The position numbers were made by a program, and so were the translations under genes. DNA of 9,875 nt. It comes from Desulfurococcales archaeon. GTDB taxonomy: Archaea; Thermoproteota; Thermoprotei_A; Sulfolobales; NBVN01. Location: contig JAGGTW010000042.1 in the NCBI GenBank assembly GCA_021163585.1, forward strand, positions 1 through 9,875. Reading direction: 5' to 3'. The notes under the pieces were generated by a model. The model saw only the letters and a list, made by a program, of their open reading frames with translations, was not told the origin of the DNA and did no database searches. This document shows positions 1 to 5,450 of this stretch, one piece after another (within the stretch, counting starts at the first letter, position 1; each line of letters opens with the position of its first letter).

Positions 1-139
1 GGGGTATTAGAACACCGCCTTGAAAACCTGTGTCAACTATTAATTCAGTACCTAAACTCTTACCATTAGAGGGATTCTGCAGAATTGCTTCGACTATAGG
101 CTGATAGTTTAATACAGCATTTCTGAAGTGAGCTTTCAA
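1..139 (-). CDS. Retropepsin-like (clan AA) aspartic protease, N-terminal fragment
   Basis: Only the first 46 residues are in the window; the gene leaves through the left edge. The visible part ends in VDTGFQGGVLIP, with the catalytic Asp-Thr-Gly at residues 36-38 followed by Gly and hydrophobic residues, as in single-domain retropepsin-like proteases of archaea and bacteria (family recognised from memory). A TTG start at 139 is chosen because no in-frame ATG or GTG exists and because GGTGATC, an exact complement of the archaeal 16S 3' end, ends 4-5 nt upstream. The start is in the same frame as the upstream ribbon-helix-helix gene, separated only by its TGA stop and two codons, so the two are surely co-transcribed. 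Family members normally act as dimers with one Asp per chain. Substrate unknown; the partner protein is a candidate. Confidence 0.72.
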   Translation of the reverse strand, partial: MKAHFRNAVLNYQPIVEAILQNPSNGKSLGTELIVDTGFQGGVLIP

Positions 140-143
140 GCGC

Positions 144-150
144 GATCACC
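144..150 (-). promoter_or_regulatory. Strong Shine-Dalgarno for the aspartic protease, overlapping the upstream stop codon
   Basis: The minus strand reads GGTGATC, fully complementary to the GATCACC of an archaeal 16S rRNA 3' end. It contains the TGA stop of the upstream gene, and the TTG start follows at 139. This decides the start and suggests translational coupling. Confidence 0.6.
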
Positions 151-550
151 ACGGGAACCCTAATTCTATTTCTTCAACCTCCTCCTTATACGGTAGCCTA
201 ACTATTAGTCCATGATCTCTGCAGGCGTCCTTAGACTTAGAGAGGGCTTCATCATAGCTTCTAAAAACTCCTACTAGCCTGCCATCACATGCGAGGGCAT
301 AGCCACTCCTATATTTCCCAGTCGACTTGCTAATCTCCTCGGTGAGAGCCTTCAAGTTCTCCTCATATTGCTGCTCAAGCTTCATCCAGAGGTAGACCTC
401 CTCGTAGTCACCTCTACTCTTCATCCACTGGCGGAGAGCCTCCTCTACAATAGATGCTATGGTTTTACCTTCTAAGGAAGCATATGTCTTAACAAGTCTG
501 TATAGTTCCTCGTCAAAATTCTTAATAGCTACTAACTTAGTTTTCTTCAA
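146..550 (-). CDS. Ribbon-helix-helix protein with DUF5678-like C-terminal domain
   Basis: A 134-residue protein of two parts. Residues 4-45 (beta strand TKLVAIKNF, then two helices around the GKT turn at 28-30) fit a ribbon-helix-helix DNA-binding or antitoxin-type fold. Residues 48-75 are charged and helical, a possible linker or coiled coil. Residues 80-119 (ALACDGRLVGVFRSYDEAL and the following LIVRLP) resemble the small DUF5678 domain. The start is TTG at 550: the reading frame is open further upstream but contains no ATG or GTG, and the next internal Met is residue 43, inside the fold. A TATA box at 599-606 gives a short leader of about 25 nt. The protease gene follows after two codons. 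Its role is unknown; an antitoxin-like or autorepressor function is inferred from the fold and arrangement only. Confidence 0.75.
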   Translation of the reverse strand: MKKTKLVAIKNFDEELYRLVKTYASLEGKTIASIVEEALRQWMKSRGDYEEVYLWMKLEQQYEENLKALTEEISKSTGKYRSGYALACDGRLVGVFRSYDEALSKSKDACRDHGLIVRLPYKEEVEEIELGFPW

Positions 551-598
551 CGCATCATATTCCCTCGCACACTTAACTAAGTAGAAGATTTTAACTAG

Positions 599-606
599 TT
601 ATATAA
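599..606 (-). promoter_or_regulatory. TATA box for the ribbon-helix-helix/protease pair
   Basis: TTATATAA preceded on the minus strand by TTAAAC (BRE-like). The expected transcription start is near 577, about 27 nt ahead of the TTG start at 550. No strong Shine-Dalgarno lies in this leader. Confidence 0.6.
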
Positions 607-702
607 GTTTAACCAAGCTAACAATCATAACCTAAGACTTCAGGATAAAGGCTCAGCTATTAAGAGTTAGAAATGCCCGCCTTCTAAGTTAGGTGTAGGT
701 GG

Positions 703-760
703 ATAGTCAGGCGAAAACTCCTTCGTCATTAATATTCAGTCAGGAGCCCTCATCACTTAA
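703..760 (-). ncRNA. C/D box guide sRNA, directly 3' of moaD
   Basis: On the minus strand the boxes occur in order: C box GTGATGA (756-750), a 10-nt guide, D' box CTGA (739-736, the second of two tandem CTGA copies), a 7-nt spacer, C' box TGACGA (728-723, one change from TGATGA), a 12-nt guide, and D box CTGA (710-707). This is the layout of archaeal 2'-O-methylation guide RNAs, and the 12-nt C'-D interval is canonical. The D guide (722-711) would pair with GCGAAAACUCCU and modify the second A of GCGAA. This resembles the archaeal 16S stretch GCGCGAAA..CUCCGC as I remember it; the D' target is not recognised. No TATA box is seen upstream, and the C box begins about 11 nt after the moaD stop, so the RNA may be processed from the moaD mRNA. 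The flanking stem is weak. Confidence 0.78.
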
Positions 761-767
761 CCTTCAA

Positions 768-1025
768 CTAACCTCCAGATACAGGAGGTAGGAATGATAC
801 TTCATCTCCATCCTTAACTTCATCACTCGGCAGCACGTTAATGCCATTGACAAGCATTAGTATTGGCACGCTCTCCTCAACTTCTCTGAACTTTGGGTAC
901 TTAGATCTAATGTACTCTAGGACATCCTTAACCTTAACTTTCCCCCCGCTTAGGTCGATTACCAACTCCTTAGTGCCTACGGCATCCGCAAATACAGCAA
1001 ATAATTTAACTTTAACCTTTACCAT
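768..1025 (-). CDS. moaD: MoaD/ThiS-family ubiquitin-like sulfur carrier protein
   Basis: A small beta-grasp protein of 85 residues with the typical MVKVKVKLFAVFADAVG start and the C-terminal tail LPPVSGG. The terminal Gly-Gly is what an E1-like enzyme adenylates and what then becomes a thiocarboxylate. In molybdopterin synthase this tail delivers sulfur to precursor Z together with MoaE; archaeal relatives (SAMPs) also serve tRNA thiolation or protein conjugation, so the exact use is open. The E1 partner lies 37-46 nt upstream on the same strand, supporting an operon. The start at 1025 is preferred because GGAG lies 9 nt upstream; an ATG three codons earlier (1034) directly abuts that GGAG and is the alternative. 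No moaE is in the window. Confidence 0.9.
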   Translation of the reverse strand: MVKVKVKLFAVFADAVGTKELVIDLSGGKVKVKDVLEYIRSKYPKFREVEESVPILMLVNGINVLPSDEVKDGDEVSFLPPVSGG

Positions 1026-1071
1026 AATACCCATCTCCGAACCTAAGTAGGAGTGTAACTTAATTTAACTT

Positions 1072-1851
1072 TCACTGCTGCATCGCTAGATTGCCGCAGA
1101 CTGGGCAGTCCTTTCTTCTACTTACCTCGATTGTGGTGAAGGTTGTCGTAGTGCCATCAAATATCAACAACTTACCTATGAGAGGCCTCCCGTGCCCTGT
1201 AATCAGCTTTATTACCTCCTGAGCTTGGAGAGTGGCTAGTATAGCTGGCGTTGTCCCTAGTACCGGGAAGGTCCCTGATTTAGGCTTAGCTCCTGCTGAG
1301 GGCACTATACATTGTAGGCACGGTGACTCGTGGGGAATGATTACGGTTAGCTGCCCGTACATTCCATGTACTCCTGCATGAACGAAGGGCTTGCCCAACT
1401 CCACACACGCCTTATTAATAATCATCCTAGTTCCCCAATTGTCGAGTCCGTCAACAACTACGTTAGCCTCCTTAATGATGTCGTACACGCTATCTTCATT
1501 AACCTCAATAGCTAAACCCTCAACATCTACTTCGGGATTGAGTTCCCTTAACTTCTCAGCTGCTGACCTGACCTTAAGCCTTCCGATATCACGTGTCCAG
1601 TGAAGTACCTGCCTGTTCAGGTTATCCAGCTCGACTACGTCCTTATCAACTAAGATTAATCTTCCAACACCAGCAGCTGTCAGGTAAGTGGATGACGCAC
1701 TACCTAAGCCACCGACCCCAACAACTACTACCCGTGCCGACTTAAGCTTCTTCTGACCCTCCTCCCCGAATATCATTATTTGCCTATTGTACCTTATCTT
1801 CTCCTCCTTACTCAAGGTGGGCGCATTAACAGAGTTTATTTCTGGGTGCAT
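1072..1851 (-). CDS. moeB: MoeB/ThiF/UbaA-type E1 adenylyltransferase
   Basis: A 259-residue ThiF/MoeB-fold protein that should activate the C-terminal glycine of the adjacent MoaD with ATP. Visible motifs are the nucleotide-binding GVGGLG (45-50), Asp69 at the end of the second strand, NLNRQ (77-81) with the Arg finger, Lys93, and DGLDNW (134-139) with the Mg-binding Asp137. The structural zinc site is complete: Cys178/Cys181 and Cys249/Cys252. Length is normal for MoeB, and no C-terminal rhodanese domain is present. No cysteine occurs between 182 and 248, where MoeB and UBA-type enzymes carry the crossover-loop Cys; the stretch reads KSGTFPVLG instead. This suggests an adenylation-only mechanism without a thioester intermediate. 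Together with moaD it forms the sulfur-carrier activation module. Confidence 0.92.
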   Translation of the reverse strand: MHPEINSVNAPTLSKEEKIRYNRQIMIFGEEGQKKLKSARVVVVGVGGLGSASSTYLTAAGVGRLILVDKDVVELDNLNRQVLHWTRDIGRLKVRSAAEKLRELNPEVDVEGLAIEVNEDSVYDIIKEANVVVDGLDNWGTRMIINKACVELGKPFVHAGVHGMYGQLTVIIPHESPCLQCIVPSAGAKPKSGTFPVLGTTPAILATLQAQEVIKLITGHGRPLIGKLLIFDGTTTTFTTIEVSRRKDCPVCGNLAMQQ

Positions 1852-1864
1852 GCAGCAGCAACCA

Positions 1865-1898
1865 AGATTAACTACCTAGATCCATAATAACTTAATCT
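1865..1898. repeat. Inverted repeat AGATTAA / TTAATCT upstream of moeB
   Basis: Two 7-bp arms (1865-1871 and 1892-1898) are separated by 20 bp. They flank the AT-rich stretch where a moeB promoter would lie (AAGTTATTA, about 1884-1892), 14-47 bp ahead of the ATG. It could be an operator or a weak hairpin; the arms are short and AT-rich. Confidence 0.3.
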
Positions 1899-1939
1899 CA
1901 ATACTCAGGCATAGGTGCCAGGAAAATGAATTAATAATA

Positions 1940-2806
1940 TTAGGAGTAAATCGAGTGCTTCTCAATAAGTACGTGGGTTTCTTCTTCAGGCTTAATCCTA
2001 ATTTTAATGAAGTAAAACGTTCCATTAGGTAGTTCTTCCCACTTACTCAGTGACTTAGGTCTGTACTCACTAAAATCTACTAAGGTTGATGAGGTGAATA
2101 TGATGCTGCCATCACTCACTCTAGCTGCATACATTTTGTAGTAAGTACGGTGCTCACTAGGTAGTCGCTCCCTGTAGTAGCTTCCGAAGACAGCTGTTAC
2201 CAAGTCTTCACCGATTACTGCGATTCCCAGGTTGAGTGCCGTCTTAGTATACTTACTTAACTCCCTGATCGCACTGATACTTACTTCATCGCCGATTAAG
2301 TCAGCTAGCCTTAGCGTCAGTAGGTAGGTATCGCTGTACTTTTCGAGGACTTCATCCGGCAGCCTGTAACTTAAGTCCTTAGCCAGCCTGTCCTTGTCCA
2401 CAGACCCATTATGCATTAGAATTAATCTAGCGCCGCTTCTCGTCTGCGTCTCGAAGGGCTGTACTGAGAAGTAGTTTAGGGGCATCCCCCTGGAACCTGC
2501 TCTAGCGTGGATGAGGTCTACTGTGACTGGGTCACAGTGCTTAAGTAGCTCGGGCTCTGGAAGCGGCTGGTTGGGCTTATCCACGAATATAGGGCTCAGG
2601 CTCTTATACATGTAGAGGGCTTTCCTACCTGGACTAACGAATATGGTTGCCCTCCCCCACCCATCCCTATGTGAGTGTTTGCCCACCCCGAAGGCTCTTA
2701 CAGCGTGGGGGTCATACTCTGAAGACCCTACCAGCCCCTTAATTAACTCACTGTAGTACTGCCTGAGTTCTGAGTACCTTCCCACAGAACCCAGTATCCT
2801 GCACAT
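1940..2806 (-). CDS. Class II (Ntn) glutamine amidotransferase-like protein
   Basis: A stand-alone GATase class II domain of 288 residues when started at the ATG at 2806, giving MCRILGSVG. After Met removal Cys2 becomes the N-terminal nucleophile, which the family requires, so the upstream ATG at 2863 (19 extra residues) is rejected. Further family signatures, numbered from the chosen start, are HRDGWG (46-51), HARAGS (100-105), the oxyanion-hole HNGS (132-135) and SDTY (158-161). No synthetase or isomerase domain follows, so the acceptor of the ammonia, or another amidohydrolytic substrate, is unknown; it resembles the YafJ/EgtC-like group more than GlmS or PurF. A TATA box centred about 25 nt upstream of 2806 implies a leaderless transcript. 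It lies between an amidohydrolase gene and the moeB-moaD pair, all on one strand. Confidence 0.85.
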   Translation of the reverse strand: MCRILGSVGRYSELRQYYSELIKGLVGSSEYDPHAVRAFGVGKHSHRDGWGRATIFVSPGRKALYMYKSLSPIFVDKPNQPLPEPELLKHCDPVTVDLIHARAGSRGMPLNYFSVQPFETQTRSGARLILMHNGSVDKDRLAKDLSYRLPDEVLEKYSDTYLLTLRLADLIGDEVSISAIRELSKYTKTALNLGIAVIGEDLVTAVFGSYYRERLPSEHRTYYKMYAARVSDGSIIFTSSTLVDFSEYRPKSLSKWEELPNGTFYFIKIRIKPEEETHVLIEKHSIYS

Positions 2807-2826
2807 ACCCCACACCCGTGCTGAGG

Positions 2827-2834
2827 TTTTTAAA
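2827..2834 (-). promoter_or_regulatory. TATA box for the amidotransferase gene
   Basis: The minus strand reads TTTAAAAA, centred near 2830, so transcription should start at about 2805, on the ATG at 2806. This independently supports the Cys2 start and a leaderless mRNA. Confidence 0.6.
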
Positions 2835-2855
2835 CTGCTGCCTATCACTCCAGCC

Positions 2856-4448
2856 TCACTCAATACCTATTTCTCCTGACGAGTAGGTGAGTTCCCCGCC
2901 CACCAAGGTTGCTAGCACCTTAATGTCCTTCAGTTCCTTAGGGCTGACTCCGAGAGGGTCCTCGCTAATTACTATTAGGTCGGCGTATCTGCCTGGCTCT
3001 AATGTGCCGACTTCGTCCTCGCTATGCAGTAACTGTGCTGAGCCGTACGTGTAGTAGTGCAACACGTCAGCAACATCAAGTACTTCATTAGGGCTGTGTT
3101 CGTAAAGCTTCAGCCCCTCAAAGGCTCCCCTAGTTACTGCAGCGTAGACCGTCTCCCAAGGGTTGACGGGCTCTACCGGGGCATCGGTCGAGATGCCCAC
3201 CACTATTCCCGAGTCAATTATTGACTTGAAGGGATATACCCAGGATGCCCTCTCAGAACCTACTCTCTCAATCACCCACCAGTCAGTAATTACGAAGTGA
3301 GGCTGGATCGCTACTGCAGCACCTAACTCAGCCAGCTTCTTAATCTGCTCAGTCCTAATTACTGAGGCATGCTCCACCCGGTGCCTTAACGCCTTAACAT
3401 ACCTCCAAACACTACTGTACGCCTTCAGCACTAGGTCGATCGCCCCATCACCTATTGCGTGAGTAGCTACCTGAAGGCCTGCCTCACTAGCTTCCTCAAT
3501 AACTCTGGTTAGCTCCTCCTCACTATGTACGGCTAACCCCTTGGTCGCCGGGTCATCGGTATATGGCTCGCTGAGTAGCGCTGTCCTAGCACCTAAGGAG
3601 CCGTCGGCAAACACCTTAATACCCAGTACCTTCAGTGCGGAATCGCCGAAACCGCACCTAATACCCAGCGTTTTCAAGCAGGGGAGCATACCTTGATTAA
3701 GGTATGCCCTGACCCGGGCCTTAAGCCTGCCCATTGAGTCGAGAAGTTGTAGGGCTGATAGTGCTTCAGGGCCGCAGCCAGTTAAGCCGACGGTAGTTAC
3801 ACCGTGCCTGAGGACGTAGGACACGGCATCCTCGATGAACTTAAGCATGTCCTGTTCACTGTACTTGATCAGCTTGAGGACTTCGTCAAGCCCGGCCTCC
3901 CTAACGACACCTGTCGGCCTGCCCTTTTCATCGACCTCGAAGTACGGTGGCTCAGCCCGTAATCCTGCCTCCTTAACCAGCTCTAAGGCCTTACTATTCA
4001 GCACTCCCACATGTCCGCAGACCCTCACAAGAAGTACCGGTCTGTCCGGAACTACTTCATCTATGTCCCACCTGCTGATCCATCTACCCTCAGCAAACAG
4101 CTCCTGGTCCCAGCCACGCCCTCTGATCCACTCAGTAGTTGTCCTAGCTGCGAAATCCCTCAGCCTCTCCTTGACCTCAGCTATGGACTTAGCGCCTCTT
4201 AAGTCAAGGCTATTCAGACTTACACCTAAGCCATCTAAGTGCATGTGGGCATCTATGAACCCGGGCATTACTGTTGAGCCGTCTAGATCAAGTACCCTGC
4301 CACCAAGTAACTTAGCTATACGTGAGGCTTTCTCCGAGTCCCCTACGTAGTGTACCTTCCCATCAACTGCGGTAACCGCACTGACTGTCTTAACAGGCTT
4401 AAACTTAACGTAAACCTTACAGTTAATTAATGATACAACACGGGCCAT
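2856..4448 (-). CDS. YtcJ-type metal-dependent amidohydrolase (amidohydrolase family 3)
   Basis: A complete 530-residue metallo-hydrolase. The N-terminal beta-sandwich strand set leads into VMPGFIDAHMHL, with metal ligands His68 and His70. Then come GIKVFADGSLGARTA (Lys278, Asp282), THAIGDGA (His330), RHRVEH (His360) and STDAP (Asp422). The C-terminal GTLEPGRYADLIVI closes the sandwich, as in most amidohydrolases. This order matches the YtcJ/NfdA group, which hydrolyses N-formyl or other amide bonds in the cytoplasm; the substrate cannot be read from sequence. The ATG at 4448 is the first plausible start and begins directly on the first beta strand. An AT-rich patch near 4480-4490 may be its promoter. 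Its stop lies 49 nt ahead of the revised amidotransferase start. Pairing with a class II amidotransferase may hint at amide-nitrogen metabolism, which is inference. Confidence 0.92.
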   Translation of the reverse strand: MARVVSLINCKVYVKFKPVKTVSAVTAVDGKVHYVGDSEKASRIAKLLGGRVLDLDGSTVMPGFIDAHMHLDGLGVSLNSLDLRGAKSIAEVKERLRDFAARTTTEWIRGRGWDQELFAEGRWISRWDIDEVVPDRPVLLVRVCGHVGVLNSKALELVKEAGLRAEPPYFEVDEKGRPTGVVREAGLDEVLKLIKYSEQDMLKFIEDAVSYVLRHGVTTVGLTGCGPEALSALQLLDSMGRLKARVRAYLNQGMLPCLKTLGIRCGFGDSALKVLGIKVFADGSLGARTALLSEPYTDDPATKGLAVHSEEELTRVIEEASEAGLQVATHAIGDGAIDLVLKAYSSVWRYVKALRHRVEHASVIRTEQIKKLAELGAAVAIQPHFVITDWWVIERVGSERASWVYPFKSIIDSGIVVGISTDAPVEPVNPWETVYAAVTRGAFEGLKLYEHSPNEVLDVADVLHYYTYGSAQLLHSEDEVGTLEPGRYADLIVISEDPLGVSPKELKDIKVLATLVGGELTYSSGEIGIE

Positions 4449-4499
4449 GAAGAGTACCCAATAACTAAAGTGCTGGCGGAGGAAATTAATGTACCCGTA

Positions 4500-4560
4500 G
4501 TAAGTCAGGGAGAGGAAAAGACCTCATCACTCAGGGCGACCGAAAGTTCATCACTTCCTG
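4500..4560 (-). ncRNA. C/D box guide sRNA with tandem D'/C' boxes, probable 23S rRNA guide
   Basis: On the minus strand: C box GTGATGA (4554-4548), a 13-nt guide, D' box CTGA (4534-4531), immediately C' box GTGATGA (4530-4524), a 15-nt guide, and D box CTGA (4508-4505). AAG before and CTT after the boxes can form a short terminal stem. Both C boxes are perfect. The D guide is complementary to GGAGAGGAAAAGACC; its core GAGGAAAAGA matches, from memory, a conserved segment near the 5' end of 23S rRNA, with the modified base at the A of GAGG. The D' guide is complementary to GGCGACCGAAAGU, close to the nearby conserved GCGGCGAGCGAAA. A near-absent D'-C' spacer is unusual. A TATA box at about 4581-4588 places the transcript start right at the 5' end. 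Confidence 0.8.
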
Positions 4561-4580
4561 TTTGGTTAAGGTAAAGACGA

Positions 4581-4588
4581 ATTAAAGC
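4581..4588 (-). promoter_or_regulatory. TATA box for the second C/D box sRNA
   Basis: The minus strand reads CTTTAATT within AGCTTTAATTC. A start about 25 nt downstream falls near 4560, six bases ahead of the C box, as expected for an independently transcribed guide RNA. Confidence 0.45.
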
Positions 4589-4603
4589 TTCACTCACATC
4601 GAC

Positions 4604-5182
4604 TCAAATTATAGTGGTTATGAGAAGTAAGGTGACCCCAGCCGCTAGGAAGAATATAGCACTCACATACTTGACTAAGGTAAGTGCCTTACGTGCGCTT
4701 AAGTACCTACTAATTAGCTTGTTCATCAAAGCAACTGACGCCGCATTTACTACCGAGTAAGCTGTTACTGCCCCAGCTAAAGCTGGAACGCAGCCATACA
4801 TGAGTGTTAGTGAGAGGAGTGCCAGCTGTGACTTATCACCCAGCTCTGACAGAAGAACAGCCGTGAAGAACAGCGTCAGGGATGTACTCGTCTTACTGAT
4901 ACCTGACTCAGTTTTCGAGACGAGTATGGCTGCCCCAACACCAATAAAGAGCACAGCTGAAATAACATGTAGGTAAGCTACATTTAAGAACCTACTAACT
5001 AGCGTGCCCCCTAAGACAACAGGAATATTAGCTATTGTGAAGGCAGCAACCGAAACAGCAACAGTTTTGACGAACTCGCCCCTAGCGGCAGCAAATGCCG
5101 TGGTAGCTAACATAGTTCTGTCACCGACCTCCGACGCCAACACAGCAGCAACCGACATTAGATAGCCGCTGAAGTCAATCAA
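4604..5182 (-). CDS. GDT1/TMEM165 (UPF0016) family divalent cation transporter
   Basis: A 192-residue membrane protein with the family's two inverted-repeat signatures, SEVGDRT (17-23) and SELGDKS (112-118), each Glu-x-Gly-Asp-(Lys/Arg)-(Thr/Ser). Six hydrophobic segments are visible, roughly 4-17, 38-60, 68-88, 103-121, 127-150 and 168-190, with the motifs in segments 1 and 4. Characterised relatives move Mn2+ or Ca2+ against H+, so cation export from the cytoplasm is likely. The TTG at 5182 is preferred: GGGTG lies 8 nt upstream and the resulting first helix has a usable length. The ATG at 5158 (residue 9) would leave only nine residues before the catalytic Glu but sits about 28 nt after another TATA-like stretch (CTTAAAAT), so it remains an alternative. 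Confidence 0.88.
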   Translation of the reverse strand: MIDFSGYLMSVAAVLASEVGDRTMLATTAFAAARGEFVKTVAVSVAAFTIANIPVVLGGTLVSRFLNVAYLHVISAVLFIGVGAAILVSKTESGISKTSTSLTLFFTAVLLSELGDKSQLALLSLTLMYGCVPALAGAVTAYSVVNAASVALMNKLISRYLSARKALTLVKYVSAIFFLAAGVTLLLITTII

Positions 5183-5216
5183 ATTTTAAGCACCCTGAAA
5201 AACTGAGACCAACCAC

Positions 5217-5224
5217 TTATTTAC
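5217..5224 (-). promoter_or_regulatory. Candidate TATA box for the GDT1-family gene
   Basis: The minus strand reads GTAAATAA in an AT-rich tract; the predicted start is near 5195, about 13 nt ahead of the TTG codon at 5182. The competing CTTAAAAT at about 5183-5190 would fit the internal ATG instead. Confidence 0.35.
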
Positions 5225-5325
5225 ATTTACATACTCACCAACCTATTTCTGCTTCCGAGCTCTAGTACTGCCTCACGCACCTACTTATTCATTCAGTACT
5301 TTCGAACAGGCATTCTAAGAATTAA

Positions 5326-5333
5326 CTTTATCA
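5326..5333 (+). promoter_or_regulatory. Candidate TATA box for the glycosyltransferase leader
   Basis: CTTTATCA within an AT-rich tract (5321-5339) of the 267-bp divergent gap. It would start a transcript near 5355 with a leader of about 95 nt that contains the mini-ORF at 5418. A second AT-rich site (GTTAATTA, 5423-5430) would give a start at about 5451 and exclude the Shine-Dalgarno, so it is less likely. Confidence 0.3.
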
Positions 5334-5417
5334 AAAATTCAGGTGATACTGTAGCTTAGGGTAGAGTATGCGGTCACCGAACTCAGTTACTCTATCGGGA
5401 ACACACCGGTGATGACC

Positions 5418-5450
5418 ATGTTGTTAATTACTGGTGACGGTGATGATTAA
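5418..5450 (+). CDS. Leader mini-ORF MLLITGDGDD, overlapping the glycosyltransferase start
   Basis: A 10-codon ORF with its own GGTGATGA Shine-Dalgarno at 5408-5415, 3 nt before the ATG. Its TAA stop shares one base with the next ATG (TAATG at 5448-5452). The last five codons (GGT GAC GGT GAT GAT) themselves contain the Shine-Dalgarno of the downstream gene, so ribosomes on the mini-ORF would cover it. This looks like a translational coupling or regulatory leader peptide, but a product this short may be coincidental. No repeated amino acid of an attenuator type is evident, apart from the Asp/Gly-rich end. Confidence 0.4.
   Translation: MLLITGDGDD
5439..5444 (+). promoter_or_regulatory. Shine-Dalgarno GGTGAT of the glycosyltransferase gene
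   Basis: GGTGAT ends 5 nt before the ATG at 5450, and an in-frame TGA directly upstream (5444-5446) excludes a longer protein. A second GGTGAC lies at 5433-5438, so SD-like elements are in tandem. Confidence 0.6.

Noticed and set aside
818..830. TCATCAC (minus GTGATGA) inside moaD as another C box
   Set aside because: It lies in conserved coding sequence of the sulfur carrier, and no CTGA/C' arrangement follows it.
841..1603. Plus-strand open frames opposite moaD and moeB (841-1050 and 1391-1603)
   Set aside because: Antisense shadows of genes with clear motifs; Ser/Thr-rich low-complexity products and no initiation signals.
2807..2863. Upstream ATG at 2863 of the amidotransferase, overlapping the amidohydrolase stop by 8 nt
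   Set aside because: It would place the catalytic Cys away from the N-terminus, and the predicted transcript starts downstream of it.
3835..4350. Long plus-strand open frame opposite the amidohydrolase gene
   Set aside because: It lies wholly antisense to a complete amidohydrolase with all metal-binding motifs; its product is Ser/Leu/Pro-rich with no recognisable domain, as expected for a shadow frame.
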